NCBI GenBank assembly: GCA_930367205.1
Contig: OV884012.1
Location: 53,279,239-53,343,238, forward strand
DNA length: 64,000 bases
From: Acanthosoma haemorrhoidale
Taxonomy: Eukaryota; Arthropoda; Insecta; Hemiptera; Acanthosomatidae
Reading direction: 5' to 3'
Every line of letters begins with the position of its first letter. Within the stretch, counting starts at the first letter, position 1. The notes beneath the pieces were generated by a model. That model saw nothing but the letters and a program-made list of their open reading frames with translations. It made no database searches and was not told the origin of the DNA. This document shows, one piece after another, positions 33,845-46,461 of this stretch. The translations under genes were made by a program, and so were the position numbers.

Positions 33845-36350
33845 GTTGATGATATCAGTAAGTGCCCGGCTGATCTAGCTTGAAGACAAACAAAAACGTT
33901 ATTTACTTATAATCCCTATCTATAATCTAAACCCGCAACCAGAAAATAATATTGCCATTGTAATATGACAATCGATCAATAAGCTTTTAAAAAGTTGTGT
34001 AGAATCCAGTTCAACAATGGCTCAACAATATATATGAAATATTATATTTATATCATAAAAGCCTAAACTTCTTTACTTCTCAAAGGAATAAATTAGCCGA
34101 TAAAAGTCCTACCTGAGAATAACGTGGAAAAAATGCTAAGCTCCTACACGAATCGGAAGTGGGGCTCAAAACGAGCGACCGCATTGAGTATGAAAATTGC
34201 AGTTTGTGAAAACGTTAGGTGGTAGATTTGGGGTAATAGCTACAGGAGTTTCAGGCGGGTCAGTAATAACTTCATCAGGCGAGGAGGTGTAACCCTCGGT
34301 AAGTAATGGGAGCTAGGCACGATCCGATTTCCATGGCCGGTCACACGCGAGCTCATCTAATGTCGGCCTCATTATTGCACAAATACTGAGCCTTGAGGGC
34401 TGAAGGGCCGAGATCCGACGGATAGACAAACCTCGCCCTCTCCATGCCCGCCGACTTCCAATTTACCCTTTGGCTAATCCCCAACCCGGATAAGCAGCCT
34501 TCCTTTCTCCCTGACATCTCCTAATTCCCGGCTTAACTCTTCTGTTAGGCGGCTTCGTGTCCGATCTGGTCTGTCCACTACTACAGTCCAGTAGGGAATC
34601 TTTCTATAGCTCACAATTATTTAAATTATAACTAGACGATTACAAGGGTCATTAGACTTTTAGTTTTTATTTTAGTAAGCGTTTAATTAAACTTTTTGTT
34701 TAATTTTTTTCCAAGTACAATTTCATACATCAATTATGAAACAGTATTTTTTAAACACGCATGATGTATAAAGTGAAGAAACCACATTAAGGGATAATTA
34801 TGCAGTTCCATCAAAGTTTTAATAAATCATATCAAAAGATTGAGAAAAATAGCTGAATTAAAATTATTGTTTTAATCTTCTCAATTTTAACTATATTAAT
34901 ATGAATATTTGATAATATTGAAGAATTAGATCGCTTAATGTTTGTTTCATTGTAGAACTGTTATATCCTGTAAATGAGAGTATGAGGTTGTTAACGCGCT
35001 GGCAGTGGAAGAAAAAAAAAAGTGTGAATTGTGATCCAACTCGTTTTTTCCCAGAACTTTGATGGTGTAATGAAACTATCGCTCCCCCAATAGTGCAACT
35101 TGGATTTTCTCTAATTTAAAAATATACTATGCTTGGGTCGAGATATCCAAAACTATGATCTTTTTACCATCTCTGCTGGTACATTTGCTAAGTAGGGCTT
35201 AGCGCATCACTAAACTAAAAACTTGGCTCTCGTGCAAAGAGCGGACGGGATTTACTGCCCAAGGGGGACCAGGGGGGCGTAGCCCCATCGGGCTGCCCTT
35301 GGTTAAGCCTGCTTTATGTGTGGCCTGCTTGTCTCGACCGCAGCCTCCATTCGCCACATTTAACCCGGCTCATTACTCGTTCCACTTCCTCTACTAGCCT
35401 CTAGTGCTCTTACCTCTCTTCTGTCTTATTCAGGGCTTTATATTCTTTCTCAAGTGTTCTTCACTTCTCTCCCATTGCCCTTTACCTTCCTTCATTACGT
35501 GTTTATATTGCCGTCTGTATTTTTATTTCCCTGTTTTGGAACAATGTTCCTTGAATTTTAAACCTACATTGAATGTTTCTGAATAGCTATATTAAAATGC
35601 TCACAGTTTTTAATTTTGATGCTGCCTAGTCTATAAAAATAAGACATTTAAGGTTATAACTGATTATAATTATCTTAAACATCACAGAAATTGAATAAAT
35701 AAAAAAAAAAGTAAACTAATCTATCCGAAAAAAAAGCACTTAACAGTAATATATCACACATATCTGTACAGATGAGGGTGTTGCTATAGCTTTGAAGAAG
35801 ATGAGGACACTATTTTAATGAGTTTTAATAATTAATGTGCACGAAAATAGAATGCCAAAAAGCATAATACAAATCAAGACAATTCAGGATAACAAACATT
35901 TAATTTGGCAGCTAACAAATTAATCATATTTTTTATTATACTTTAAAACGACAAAATACATTATGATTTTATTAATAAAATGCCACAAATAACTTTAATT
36001 TGATGTTCTAATCATTATGATGGAAAATTACTTATTTTTTTATGGCCAACTAATTGATTAACGACACAATCATATTTTTTTAGATATGTCAGCATATCTT
36101 TTCATGACGTTGACATAGGAAACACTCCAACAGCAATTTCATTCCATTGAAATCTTTAGGACACTCAGCCAGGCAGCAAATGATAGCGACATAATAAAAA
36201 CTTAGGAAACCCTTAACTAGTTTTCATAGAAACGTCACAATGTTTTAAGCTATTAAAGAGGGTTTCATGCCGGTCACTAAAACCATTTTATAGGCAGTAT
36301 TAATGGCAGTGTAATGATACCCCACGAAAGCTCCAACATATAATGCATTT
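33845..36350. other. Intergenic block with two GC-rich patches
   Basis: GC-rich patches at 34140-34590 and 35220-35400 interrupt AT-rich DNA. The second has GGGGGCGTAGCCCC-like self-complementary sequence. A GTAAGT at 34310 could be a donor, but the preceding frames contain stops or lack resemblance. No gene called. Confidence 0.45.
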
Positions 36351-36354
36351 TTTT

Positions 36355-36545
36355 AATCAGGACGTTGACGTTTTTTATTCTTAATAAAATATACAGACAG
36401 CCCAGAGACCTCCCAAATCCACATGCGAAGAGAGAGCGGAGTCTTGGGAAGTCCCCCACGCTCCTCCGTCAGCCGCGTCACAGGATACTAGCCAGTGGAG
36501 GCTGACCAAGAGCGCGAGAGCCACAGACGATCAGGACTATTTAAT
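36355..36545 (-). mobile_element. 3'-UTR fragment of the Jockey-like family
   Basis: On the minus strand, CTGTGGCTCTCGCGCTC, GGTCAGCCTCC, GACGCGGCTGACG and TTGGGAGGTCTCTG follow in the same order as in the 59384-60436 copy (60150-60305). Coding sequence is absent. Confidence 0.65.
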
Positions 36546-36549
36546 ATTT

Positions 36550-38725
36550 AACTTTTAAATAGGCCCACTTTATTGCTTTTGTTGTGTTGTTTTTAATTTT
36601 TAGGGTCTCTGGGGCAGCAAGTAAAATCTTAATGCAAAATATCATCCCTTTATGAAACATGGGTTGTGATAACATTTAAACAACAGTTTTAATGACTTCA
36701 TGTAATTATTCTAATGCATGTAAACATGTATTTTTTTATTACCGATTTAATCATATAAAGGCCCTCCATTATTTTCCACAAGGCAGGTTTAATTTGTAGG
36801 ATCATCAGCGCATGAAATGGAAATACCAAGCATACTGTCTTGCCTCTATAAGGAACACTGGTTGAGTTAAAGTTACACGCACTACTTCAATGAAAGTTTT
36901 AATGACCTTTTGTATTTATTTCAAGATAATGTGGTCAGCAAGAACTACAGAAAAAGCTCTTGATGGCGTGTCTTTTAAACTCCTTAAGTTTCGTTAATAG
37001 TCAACCTGAAAGAGTGTAATGCCCGTTTTTCCGGTTCCACAAACTATTACTGTTAGTGGTACATGAAGGAGCGATCAATTTTATTTTATAGTAATTATCA
37101 AATAAGGGCATTACAGGGCATAAAGATTACAAATTTATCATTTTATTTTAAAAACCGGTTTAAAGCTGTAAATAATTTTAGATAATTAATTACCGGTAGA
37201 TCTTGTCGTTTATAACGGCTGATATTAATACTTCACATATATTTATCTATATAAATGGTACTTAATAGTACTCCAAAAATATTGTAAATATGTCATTTTA
37301 ATTGTGAGGCACTCCATTCTATGGTCCACATTCTCCCTTAACTGATTAATAAGGGCGTATAATATCAGTCCATGCCATTAAAAAAAACATGCGAAACCTC
37401 ATGTTCATTGCGTTGATGTCGAAACTTATTCTACATTTGTTCTAAAGTTGAACCTGTCGACTGGTTGCCGTAGAAATTCCAAACGAAGGAGAAGCGTTCA
37501 TATTGGGGTGGTGTATTCTGTGTTAATAGGGCAGATATCTAATGCCTCAAAGGAAACTTGGGAGGGAACTCCTCTCGGATCCGGGAATTGAAATTATAAT
37601 TGCCTTCTTGTTTGCCTTTTAAGGGGACAAACTTCAACCACAGATAGAAGGGGTATAAGTCCCTTTGTATCTACCCCCTCCCCTTAAACGAAGATAACGG
37701 AAAATTATTCAATTTCACCGCCATCTAAACTTTAGCAATTGTAGGTATGAATTATTTCCGAAAGGGTATACATTAGAGGAATGGTCTTTATGTCGGTATT
37801 TCCATAGCTCATTTAATGGCATGATTTATATTTTCCTCTGGAAGAATATCGTTCGGCATTAGTACTCAAGCTAGGGATGTCTAACTATATCGTAAGTTTG
37901 CCAATTAATAATTCTGAGTAAGTATTGATCTTTTTTTGTCAGGCTTTGGGTTGTATTATGATAAATAAAAAAGTTAAATCAAAACAATTTATTACTGTTT
38001 TAAGGAACTTGAGGTTTAATTTTATTTTATTTTTTATTTTATTGAGCTTTATTTGCAAAAACATATTTACGAATATATCGGATAAAACGCTAACTAAACA
38101 CCATACTGAGTTCAATGGAGATAATGAAAATAAATATATCTATATTAGAGCTCATTAAGTTAAATGCAGTTGTATTATATAAAACCAATGAATAAGTTGA
38201 TAATCCTATTTCAATAAAATTCTATATGAAAGATTCATTCAAATAAAGGACTAATAAATCATTCTATTATAGAACAACTGTATGACTTATCGTTTATTAT
38301 TTCAACCAGGCATCCTCTCCAGGCATAAAACGCATAATAACAGGCTGAGTCAAAGAACATTCAATATAATTAATTAATTAATTGTATCAACGTCAAATCC
38401 GACGAAATGGACTTTAGCCTATATTAATATTGTATTAATTAACATGTGCGTGTGAACGCTACATCAAATGGGCGCGCAAGTACTAGGTACATGTCTAAAG
38501 AATCTGTTTAATTAATTTTAATCAAAATGGTATCCTATCGAAGGATCCTAGACCTGTGACATGGCATCAACTTTTTCTGGTAGTACAATACTCAAGTTAA
38601 GAAAAGGTTTTGATGTGATTCTTGTTAACTACATTTCTAATCAAATTGCGAGAGATAGACCACCTGAATCGGCAAGATTAAAATTTTTTTTCTACAATGC
38701 AATAATTGCGATTCTTAGGATAGTG
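36550..38725. other. Intergenic AT-rich block
   Basis: No supportable gene; repeated TTAAT-type low complexity, and a 77-codon chance frame at 37925. Confidence 0.5.
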
Positions 38726-38729
38726 CAGC

Positions 38730-39130
38730 ATTGTTGATTAAAGAGGTTGCCAATTTTTGGCAAAAAAAAGAATACCTACTAAAAGAACTGACCACTCCAT
38801 TACCATCCACAAGTTATTCAAACTCTATGATTACAGAAAAAATTGACCAGAACTGCTCAAGAAAGAAAAAGAGAACTTTGTGTGGACATGATGGATGGTC
38901 TGGTTGACATAGTTCATTCAGATGCTTTGGGGAAGATGAAAATTCAGGAGGATGAGAAGTTCTTAATGATTCAGTGTCAGAGGTGTAGACTAAAAACTGA
39001 AACATAAGGAAGAAAAAGCACTGAAGCTCACTAAAATGGAAACTGCAAGGAAAAAAGAGGCTAGTGACTTAATGGAACATAATTATGATACTCGTCAGTT
39101 TACAACATCAGAAACTGTTGACTGAACAGC
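38730..39130 (+). pseudogene. Decayed ORF of an insect repetitive-DNA protein family
   Basis: Two frames carry consecutive parts of one protein pattern. First VANFWQKKRIPTK and IHKLFKLYDYRKN (about 38740-38845), then after a frame change LVDIVHSDALGKMKIQEDE and KFLMIQCQ (about 38885-38990). From memory, the pattern FW-x-KARIPT-R, KLYEEW, then DIAHADAL, I-x-EDK-x-FL-x-QR is common in multi-copy, probably transposon-derived ORFs of insect genomes; no catalytic domain is known to me. The frameshift and stops show it is broken. Family assignment is by motif only. Confidence 0.45.
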
Positions 39131-39134
39131 AAAC

Positions 39135-42100
39135 AACACAGGTCGAGTAAAGAGCAGCCGGTCAAACTTCCCTTGGTGTCCAAGAACTACATTGCATTTG
39201 ATCACTTAATCTACTAGTACTACTAGGAGGGTGCAATTAAAATTTACTTTCTTTTCTTAATTGTTATTGTAGATAATTTGAAAATTTATCTAAATGGTTT
39301 AATCATTACCAAAATTTAATTATAAGGTATTTTTTGTTCCAGGTTAGTACTGCCATATTAATTGATAGCAAATATATTACACATATATATATATATAAAA
39401 ATTTAATATATATATATACTATATACATATGTATTTGATATACAAATATATTACACAATGAAAGAAGTCACTTTTTTTTGTAATTCATCTACAATTTCAG
39501 TTATTCACTCAAAAATTACAATATATGAATAATTTAATAATATTGTAAATCTTTTGCATCATTTTAAATATAAGAAAATATATTAATTAAAAAGAAGTGA
39601 TTAGTCACTTGTCTAATTAAAGTAATTTTTCATACTGTACAGTTTGTTGAGTAAATAAACTGATAAAAGTATTTCCTGAACTCTGAATTAACTAAATTAA
39701 TCTATGTTCAAAAAATGTTCTCATTTATTTTGCGAAATTCAATGATCAAAAAATTGATAACATAAGGAGAGATTTAATTACGTTTTATAATATAAACTTT
39801 TTAAGGGTTATATTTAAAAAATTTATGCCTGTCGCAAATCGTTTTTTTTTTGTTTTTTTTGTAGTAGTTAATAATTCTTAAGAATACCTTCGTGCCCAAA
39901 AAATACCAATACCGTTACTTAATATCATTTGTAATTAAGAAGAACATTTCATAATTATTAATAAAACAATATTACATTTTTAAATATCATTTCAGTGCTT
40001 TATTAAATATAATCATGTTAAATTGAATATCTAAAGTAAAAAATATTAATTTCGGAGGACTTAATATTATAAATTGTTAATAAATTATGAAAAATCATTT
40101 TTAATTTTGGACAGAGTCAATATCGATAGTTTTTTTTGTAATATTAAATTAAATTATATAATAAAGTATCAGTTTTTTTTAATCTATTTTACTCACACTG
40201 AAATTTCTCTGAAACTTCCAATGTCTTTCCAATTGATTACTATTTTCATTATCAATATATTATAATTTTATTGTATTATTATAAAATATTATGTTTGTAC
40301 GAGCCCTTTGTAGTTCTTGAAATAATTACGAAGTTTGTACGTAATAGTTCGTTAAAAAAATTTTTTTTATCTAGTATGGCAATCCAAAAAGGTAGTCCCT
40401 GGCAATCTGTTACTATTAGCCTTATATATATATTGGTTAAAATAAAAACAGAAATTATTATATATAATAAAAAGTGTTCCAGATATTATCTTGCTTTTTC
40501 TTTATCTTTCCCTTGTTAAAGTTTAATTATTTTTATTTTATTTAATTAAATTAATTTTACAATTAATTCTTACAGTTCCACACATCAGTATAATCATCTT
40601 TTAACAGTAATCGACAACAAAGTTGTTTTACTTCTGTTTTACTAAAAACGAAAAGTCAGATTTATTTTGCAAGGATATTTAGATGCCCCTTAGCAATGGG
40701 TTTTGTAATTTTTCCGTTCGTAATGTTAATCTGAGTGATAAGTTTATTTCTTAGTTCGTCCAGAAGTTTACAATGATCTGTAAGGCTCTTAAAATTTTGA
40801 TCTGTTCCATCACAGACAAGTCCGAATCGATTACCTCATAAGTGTGCAAGAATAACATGCACATATCAGCGCAGAACCTCATGAATATTTTGAAAATTCT
40901 CCACTTTAAAACAGCTCCTTCTGTAGTTAAGAAAAATAAATAAAAGGGAACAGGCAGTAAAAAAAAAAAAGGGAGAGAGTGTAAATAGCAATGTAATTTA
41001 CATTTCGGTTGCCGTTTACACTAATGAGAATTCCCAATGTTTGCTCCGGAGGCCTCCCCGCAAAGCGACCTGTTGAATAAAATTACTACCAGACCATTGT
41101 AAGTGTTCAAAACAGCCCTCCATCCAACAAGGATAAGTAATTCTTCTTTATTCCCGCCCAATTTATTAAATTAATTCCAAGAAGAAAAAAAACGAAAACT
41201 TAACTTATATTAACTGTCTTATGGTCATAGTAAGATTTCTGAATCCGATGATTGTTTTAGATATTAATATTCAAGCATTACATTTTTTAGTTACTGGAGA
41301 TGAGAATATGCAATCGTGTTGTTATGATGAGTAATTTCGTCTGACCAATTTAATTTAATTTTCCTTGTCTATCGTTTTTTAGACTCATTACTGTAAACAA
41401 TATTTATTGTGGAACGTGCCTCAGGATTAACTAATGAAGCTACACAAGATATTTTTTTATTGTATTCTTAAGGACAATTCATAAACTTGGTTCTGATGGT
41501 TTGTGTTTTTCAAGCAGTACAACACCGTCCTTCACATTTTCTACTTCGTTCCAGTATTTGTTCCAGTTCGTTGCATGTATTACTGAGAGATGACTCTAAA
41601 ATTTATAAAACACGAAAAAAGAGTAAACTATGATAAGTTACGAGATCAACATACAAACCATTAGGCTTGATACCTACTAATACCCCTAATAAGGGTAAAA
41701 TGTAGCTTTTAGAAGGAATTGTGGAATAGGAAAGAAGTAGTGTGGGTACGCTGGAGACAAAGCACTGTTCTAATGTGGTAGGGGGCACCCGAGATAAATG
41801 TTGGCGTAACTCAAAAACAGAGAGGTTTTCACTCAGCACGTCAAAGAACAGACTTTTCCACTCAGCGGGAGAAAAAGCGCGGAAACCAATCAGTACTAAT
41901 AGAGTGCATGCCTAAGAAATGTAAATTACTATAATGAGTAATAAAAAACTGTGACGTGATAGTTACCTTAGTTTGTCATCTATTTGCACATGCCAAATTT
42001 TCTCTTCTGGTCATATTCGGTGGATTTCCGTAAAGCTCATCAAATATGGCTCACATAACAATATATATTACAGTGGCATATTACTTTGCCACTAATGGCT

Positions 42101-42775
42101 AACTTCTATGGGTGTGTTTCACTACTTACCTTGATTGAGTTTGTCACAGGTGAGAAAGATAACCCATCGTTTAGTAAGTTTAGACTTGTTGAGCGTTGTC
42201 CGTTATGATTTTTAAGTTTATCATTTATTTCCTTTTTTCCCTTACAAAAATTTTATTTTACCGTAGACAATTTTTTTGATATTTATACCCCAAAATTTTA
42301 TATAATTTAATTTCATGAAATATTATTTAGTCACCATAATTAATTATAATGTATTGCAACACCTGACACGGGTCGGGGATTATTAATTAGTCGCTTAATA
42401 AATAAGAGAAAATGCAATTAAACAAAGGGTTCCGTTTCCACAGAGTGTGGTTTGGCACCTGAGACATATGAGAAGATATACGGCCCGACTTAATGACACA
42501 CGGCTGTAAGTGGTCTCTAAACAGCCAATAGGATATTTAATTGGGTCCCTGGCAAGCCTGTGCTGCGCAAGATATATGCGCAAGGGTGTGTGTGTGGAAG
42601 GGTCAGCGCACTGAAAGCTGTTCCCTAGCGTTTCTGACTACCCGCGATAGATATTGCCAGACTCATTTCCCTCAAGAAAGATGCCTGTCCTTACCTATTC
42701 CGTTATCTGGGAGTTTATTTGTACACTTTGAAGTTATTCTTGCATGCACTCAATGTGACAGGACAACAATTGATT
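39135..42775. other. Intergenic AT-rich block
   Basis: An AT microsatellite lies at 39381-39425 and T runs near 39840. Frames at 40074-40519 and 41603-41839 are A/T-driven and unrecognised. No gene called. Confidence 0.5.
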
Positions 42776-42778
42776 GAT

Positions 42779-42838
<60 letters not shown>
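42779..42838. repeat. (TG)n(AG)n compound microsatellite
   Basis: TG dinucleotides run to about 42791 and change directly into an uninterrupted AG tract ending at 42838. Confidence 0.95.
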
Positions 42839-42840
<2 letters not shown>

Positions 42841-42844
42841 CATA

Positions 42845-43985
42845 CATGTATATCAGTATATCCAGAATCTTCTCAAAAGTTTAGTGATTGGTAAAAGGCT
42901 CAAAACAGTTTTGAAATTGGTTATGAATTTAAAAAATCTGAATTCATAATTAATTCTCAATGCTTCAAGTCTCCTAATATAGAAGGCAACTTCATGTAGC
43001 TCCACTTATTTAAATTAAAAAAATTAATTTAAGTTAAAAATGAAGGAGGTCGTTTCTGGAACTATATTTATTTTCTGTTTTCTGTTTATTTTTTGTCAGT
43101 CAGACACAAAAATAATCAAACTCGTTTTAGGCTTTGATAAAGTCACTCAAGACCCATAAAACATTATATTATTTAGAGAGTTTTTCAGTTGGTTACGCTC
43201 TTCTTAGTGAAAATTATGCTTATATGTTTATATGTTTGGAATTTCATTTTTCACAATAAAACATTGATTTATTATGAAATATTATTGTAAATTTTCTTTT
43301 ATTATCTTTTACTTTCGGGAAATTACGCAATATTTGCAGGCAATAAACTATCTTGTCTTTCATTAAAATTATTACTGACCAAGTATAAATGATTAATCGC
43401 AAAAACTGATACACTGAAAAATCCCTGCTTATACCTCTGATTTAATGTGATAACCTTCAGAGATCCTAATGCCAAAAACGAAACCAAAATACACTTCATA
43501 TAATCAGCCACCTTGATGGAAAATTCGTCGCACCAATATCTCCCGAGCGCCCGTAAAGGTGTTTATCCAATAAGATCAAGGAAGATTAAATCCTATTAAA
43601 TAAACACAATCCAATTATGGAGTAATTGGGTCGAAACCTGCCTCATCTCATATTACAATCTTCTCCCTTCACAGCTGAGGAAGCGGTCCTGCTACGATTA
43701 CGGTTGTAAAGAAGAAAATTAATGCTTTATACTGATTACACTACAAATATGGCGAGAACGAATAGGACACTTTATATCTACACTTTTTAGTAGCAAGTAC
43801 TTATAAGTACTTATTACCATCTAACTGTGTCAAAGAAATCACAATTTGACAAAACTTACCGACACGTGGGCTCAGATAACTGAGTATCCCCAAAGTGGGG
43901 AGGAGACGCCCCCCGCGGGCTAGGATCGCTACAACCTCTTAGCCATCGTCCGGCGAGCGCCAAAAAAAGATAGAGCGGGCGGAAG
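42845..43985. other. Intergenic DNA
   Basis: AT-rich to about 43860, then GC-rich DNA (43870-43985) that abuts the LTR-related segment. No gene called. Confidence 0.45.
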
Positions 43986-43989
43986 TGTG

Positions 43990-44708
43990 GTCTTTCACCC
44001 TGGCTGCAGGTCTAGTCGGTGGGCAGCCTAATTCATTTTGATCTGACTCCATAAGATCTTAGAAGGTGTGCCCCGACAAAGCACTATGTTCAGGAGAAGA
44101 GGAACAGGGTAGGTTTATAGGTAGTTTATGTGGTCTTGGAATAACCACGAATTCACACCCGGTATCTAAGGGTAGACGAAAACCGTCCGGATCCCAAAGG
44201 CGAGTGTGAACCGGAGAGAAGCAGACTAAATTGCCGTGGGAGACGCTAGTTCGTAGGGTTTTTAGGGCCACGGCAACCGTCGTCCGCGAGGGAGAGATCT
44301 CTCCCAAGGAGGTGCTAGTTTTAGTGAGACGAAGGCAAAGATGAGATTCCCATTACGAGAGTGTGGGGTCTGACAACGCCGGACTGAAACACAGCGAGGT
44401 TAGGAGAGAGAGATGCAGAGGTAGTTGATTGAGAAGACCATGGTTTTGAGTAGAGTATGGTTTTGAGAGAGAGAGGTGTCCAAGGTGCCGGTTTGTTTCT
44501 TTCTGGCGTCTGTCTGAGGACGCGCGGTTTATATAGCAGGCCAGCCGTGGTGGGGGACCATCCCCACCAGCGGCTGTTCCCCCCACTAGCTTCTCCCCCA
44601 CTCCGACTGACGTCATAATCTTCATTTGTACAAATATGGAAACAGATATTTTCTGGGCCGAGATGAGGGTAACTTTTAATTATTCATAATTAAGAGGAGG
44701 CCACAACA
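43990..44708 (-). mobile_element. LTR-related segment with its own promoter
   Basis: On the minus strand, 44220-44045 aligns with the solo LTR at 13740-14163 (CTCTCCGGTTCACAC, TTTGGGATCCGGACGG, CTTCTCCTGAACATAGTG, ATGGAGTCAGAT). The putative start TGTTGTGGCC at 44708 resembles TGTAGTGACCC. A strong TATA box (44535-44528) is followed by CTCAGACAG, consistent with the LTR promoter. The ATG at 44052 reads 35-40 codons before TGA. Past that, TGGCTAAGAGG begins with TGG like a tRNA primer-binding site. The 3' boundary and a TSD were not found, so it may be an LTR plus a little internal sequence. Confidence 0.55.
44528..44535 (-). promoter_or_regulatory. TATA box inside the LTR-related segment
   Basis: TATATAAA on the minus strand, with an initiator-like CTCAGACAG about 20-25 bases downstream, in a GC-rich context. 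Confidence 0.5.
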
Positions 44709-44714
44709 TCACAT

Positions 44715-45730
44715 TTTAATAACTTTTGGGTAAAAAAAAGATACAATGTATAAAGAGCACTATTGCAAAAGTCCTTTGACTGAGCATCATCATTTCGTTC
44801 TCATATATGTGTATGTATATTGAATTGAAAATTACTTTATAAATTCTAATTCGTTAAATACATCTTAAAATAGTAATATTTTATAAGAACTAAAACGTTA
44901 GAGTTTGTAAGATCCTCACATGAAACTCAAGTTGCAATGTCGGATAAATTGTTACTCAAAGGTTTATATAAACAACGTCAATCACTTTAAGCGTTTAAAT
45001 GCTGATTTTCTACAATAATGTTATTTTATTTGAAGATCAAATCACCAACATTGACTGTGAGGGATATGTAAAACAGAATATTTTTCAAATCGATTAATAG
45101 GTTATCTTGTTTTTCGTCATTACGAAAATTCCACCCCGTTATCAATGTTTCATCTGAGTATTGTTACTAATTTAACTGATGTCAGCTTTATCGGAAATTT
45201 TATTTTGTTTTCAAAGAAATTTTTCAATTGGTGCTTCAGTTAATATAAACTATAATTATTAATTTCAGTGCCTATTTCATTGATTTAAGAATAAAAATAG
45301 TTATTTTCTGTTTAAGTTAGGAAATACTTTGGATGGTGCTAAACTTTTCCCATTTCAAAAAGGAAAAGAAATACTTTCCACACTCTTCCCCATATAACTA
45401 TTCTAAAATGTTCATAATACTTTAGGGTTAAAACAATGAATAGGTGGGAAGTAATTTATGCGGGTTTAGCATATCCAGCTGGAAGGATGACGTGTCACAC
45501 GGGTTTTGCCTATCCTTGCGTTAAGTTTCCCTCATTATTTCACAGTTTACTAAATTTACTATAATGAATAGTGTGGATTTAATGTACTTTTTATTTAATA
45601 GTTTATGTTATGTATATATAAACTTAATTCTAAGAGTCACTGAGCTGACTTGGTCGCTTTATAAATTTAAAAATCGATTGTTGTGAGTACTAATTGTATG
45701 AAAAGAAATTATTTTAACGGAGTAATGGTT
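44715..45730. other. Intergenic AT-rich DNA
   Basis: Nothing supportable was seen. Confidence 0.5.
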
Positions 45731-45731
45731 G

Positions 45732-45739
45732 AAAAAAAA
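45732..45739 (-). terminator. Pol III T-run terminator of tRNA-Lys
   Basis: Eight T on the minus strand, five bases after the tRNA 3' end. Confidence 0.85.
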
Positions 45740-45744
45740 TGTAT

Positions 45745-45817
45745 CGCCCGAACAGGGACTTGAACCCTGGACCCTTAGGTTAAAAGCCTAATGCTCTACC
45801 GACTGAGCTATCCGGGC
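45745..45817 (-). tRNA. tRNA-Lys (anticodon UUU)
   Basis: The 73-nt gene folds as a standard cloverleaf: acceptor stem GCCCGGA/TTCGGGC with discriminator G, D arm GCTC/GAGC, anticodon loop CTTTTAA, T arm CAGGG-TTCAAGT-CCCTG. The internal A box (TAGCTCAGTCGG) and B box (GGTTCAAGTCC) are intact. No intron, and CCA is not encoded, as usual for eukaryotes. The anticodon stem (TTAGG/CCTAA) is fully paired. It decodes AAA/AAG lysine codons. There are no linked tRNA genes in the window. Confidence 0.97.
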
Positions 45818-45824
45818 TTAAGGG

Positions 45825-46458
45825 AGGTGGCACTCTCTTGTTTATAAAACGAAAACATTTCCACCCCTTCATTTGTCTACATTAGTAATTAAAGAGGTGG
45901 AAAAATCATACAATAACAATGCCTACAGGATCAATATACAACATCATTGAAAATAAGGGCAGGAAACCTACCAGAAAATCGTGCCAGTTTGCTCTGCAGG
46001 GCAAGCTTAGTGGAAGACTAGTAATATCGGTAAACTTTAGTGTTTCTGGCTAATTAAACTAAAGGTAGATAATTATATTCATATTCAATTAGAAATTATA
46101 TGCATTAATATCTCAGGTTTTAAAGTTTATATCAAAAATACTCATCGCATCGTGTACAAAATAAAATGATATACTCTCGATCATGGTTTTAAATTAGCTG
46201 CTTTTATGTCAAAATTGGCAAATGAAATGTAATTTCATTTCGTCTCCATATGTCTTTAATTAACATAGAATATACGATATTCTCTCAGAATTTTCTTCGT
46301 ATAAACAGCTGACCGAGCCAAGTTTGAATTTGATTGTATTAGAAGGTTCCGAGTCACAATTGTCTGTGGTTACCAACTTTTTGCTTTAAGTATAAATATA
46401 ATACTTAGAATTATATAATCTTTAGTAAAAGGCGAAAGATTTATTCGCTCTAAAAGAA
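45825..46458. other. Intergenic AT-rich DNA
   Basis: Flank between the tRNA gene and the Jockey-like fragment; nothing supportable was seen. Confidence 0.5.
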
Positions 46459-46461
46459 GAC

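Noticed and set aside
43920..43935. TGTAGCGATCC on the minus strand as the start of another LTR
   Set aside because: Only the first bases resemble the LTR start; the following sequence does not align with the LTR body and no TSD was found.
44059..44625. Minus-strand ORFs of 82 and 90 codons
   Set aside because: They fall in the promoter/5' part of the LTR-related segment and are not conserved in its relatives.
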